Shown here piece after piece: positions 31,375-32,317 of a DNA stretch of 32,317 nucleotides. The translations under genes and the position numbers were made by a program. The notes beneath the pieces are model-generated. The model saw only the letters and a program-made list of their open reading frames with translations. It was not told where the DNA came from and did no database searches. This DNA comes from Saprospiraceae bacterium. Lineage in GTDB: Bacteria; Bacteroidota; Bacteroidia; Chitinophagales; Saprospiraceae. The DNA is taken from positions 1 to 32,317 of the forward strand of contig JAIYAV010000369.1 in assembly GCA_027488855.1 (NCBI GenBank). The letters run 5' to 3'. Positions within the stretch are counted from its first letter, which is position 1, and each line of letters begins with the position of its first letter.

Positions 31375-32317
31375 ATGGAAAAAATTAAAACGTTGTTGGT
31401 GATTTTGTTGCTGGGTATGGTTACCGCGGCAAATGCACAACAAAAATTTACGATCAGTGGCCATGTTCGCGACAAAGCGAGTGGAGAGGAACTAATTGGT
31501 GCGAGTATCCTGGTCAAAGAATTGCCAGGCACAGGAGCTTCCGCCAACGAATATGGCTTTTATTCCATCACGCTACCTGCGGGGACTTATACTTTTTCCT
31601 CTTCTTATGTGGGGTATGCAGAGGTGGTGCAAACCATCAAACTGGACAAAAACCAAAGCATAGAGTGGAAACTGGAATTTGGTACAAACTTGGAAGAGGT
31701 GACCGTAAGTGCCACCAAGGAAGACGACAACCTGAGCAGAACCACCATGGGCACCGAAAAGCTGGACATTAAAGAGATTTCCAAGGTCCCAGTGCTTTTT
31801 GGCGAAAAAGACGTGCTAAAAACCTTACAGCTGCTGCCAGGGATCAAATCTGCTGGCGAAGGGAACAGTGGGTTTTTCGTTCGCGGTGGTGCGGCAGACC
31901 AAAACCTGATCTTGCTGGACGAAGCTCCGGTGTACAATGCCTCCCACCTGTTGGGTTTTTTCAGCACATTCAATAGTGACGCCATCAAAGACGCCACCAT
32001 CATCAAAGGGAATAGCCCTGCGCAATACGGCGGGCGCCTGGCCTCGGTACTGGACGTCAAAATGAAAGATGGCAATGACCAAAACTACAACGTGTCGGGA
32101 GGCATTGGTCTGATCAGTAGCCGCTTGAGTGTAGAAGGGCCTATTCAAAAGGAAAAATCGTCCTTTTTAATTTCAGGCAGGCGAACATATGCTGATGTAT
32201 TTTTGCAAGCCAGTGAAGACTTTAAAGGCAATAGTTTGTATTTCTACGACCTGAATGCCAAGGCCAATTACCGGCTGGATGACAAAAACCGCATCTTCCT
32301 TTCAGGGTACTTTGGCC
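31375..32317 (+). CDS. TonB-dependent receptor with carboxypeptidase-like N-terminal domain, partial
   Basis: The frame from the ATG at 31375 is open to the window end (314 complete codons), so the 3' part is missing. It has a signal peptide (to NAQQ at about 21-24), a carboxypeptidase regulatory-like domain (SGHVRDKASGEELIGASILVK, then NEYGFYSITLPAGTYTFSSSYVGY), and a plug domain (LEEVTVSATK; LQLLPGIKSAGEGNSGFFVRGGAADQNLILLDEAPVYN). The barrel then begins (SSFLISGRRTYADVF). Such outer-membrane receptors import bulky nutrients or siderophores using TonB energy; no SusD partner is visible before the window ends. The operator match suggests it is controlled by the upstream MarR protein. Confidence 0.93.
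   Translation, partial: MEKIKTLLVILLLGMVTAANAQQKFTISGHVRDKASGEELIGASILVKELPGTGASANEYGFYSITLPAGTYTFSSSYVGYAEVVQTIKLDKNQSIEWKLEFGTNLEEVTVSATKEDDNLSRTTMGTEKLDIKEISKVPVLFGEKDVLKTLQLLPGIKSAGEGNSGFFVRGGAADQNLILLDEAPVYNASHLLGFFSTFNSDAIKDATIIKGNSPAQYGGRLASVLDVKMKDGNDQNYNVSGGIGLISSRLSVEGPIQKEKSSFLISGRRTYADVFLQASEDFKGNSLYFYDLNAKANYRLDDKNRIFLSGYFG

Noticed and set aside
31605-32148. Two minus-strand ORFs of 156 and 107 codons
   Set aside because: They are antisense to the TonB receptor, whose translation matches the family throughout.

Overview
The window comes from a member of the Bacteroidota, most likely a Saprospiria-type genome; the exact genus cannot be read from the sequence. The evidence is: type IX secretion (T9SS) C-terminal sorting domains (2-112 and the 10843-12402 product), a DUF4270 lipoprotein paired with a kelch lipoprotein, a TonB-dependent receptor with an N-terminal carboxypeptidase-like domain, a signal peptidase I with a long insertion, promoters of the TTTG/TAnnTTTG kind, and starts without clear Shine-Dalgarno sequences. 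No tRNA, rRNA or CRISPR array was seen.

Layout. 1-7100 is ordinary chromosome: the end of a T9SS cargo gene, a beta-barrel-like protein, a leftward operon (kdsA, small exported protein, FAD-dependent dehydrogenase), then a membrane metallophosphoesterase and lepB. 7214-9223 is a two-gene AAA ATPase/RloB-like (TOPRIM-like) pair, probably anti-phage, inserted between lepB and a convergent M24-family gene. 9230-15011 is a leftward block: a degenerate M24 protein, a cytochrome c/copper monooxygenase-like T9SS protein flanked on both sides by copies of one palindromic repeat, a sialate O-acetylesterase and a PqqB-like hydrolase. 15321-21105 runs rightward: DUF4270, kelch, GT4 glycosyltransferase, pentapeptide-repeat protein and a Tat-exported Gfo/Idh/MocA oxidoreductase. 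21172-30348 is AT-richer accessory DNA, all leftward, with attC-like palindromes, remnants and short direct repeats. From 30677 to the end, a MarR regulator precedes a TonB receptor, and the two share an operator-like palindrome.

The most interesting part is 23489-28810. Two paralogous genes encode an unusual fusion: an N-terminal domain resembling 2,4-diacetylphloroglucinol hydrolase (PhlG) and a C-terminal berberine-bridge-type FAD oxidase with both candidate covalent flavin attachment residues. A Crp/Fnr-family regulator lies between them. Each paralog has the same FNR-like palindrome upstream, centred the same distance (30.5 nt) from a -7 box. This suggests a self-contained, regulator-activated module acting on phloroglucinol-like or other aromatic polyketide substrates. 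One paralog is split by a one-base frameshift in an A run; the other has lost an obvious start codon next to a 16-base poly-A tract.

A second notable signal is a two-hairpin element found downstream of two unrelated genes (17755-17827 and 29857-29924). It has a conserved linker and loop, and stem changes that keep pairing only on the transcribed strand, which points to a structured RNA or terminator family.
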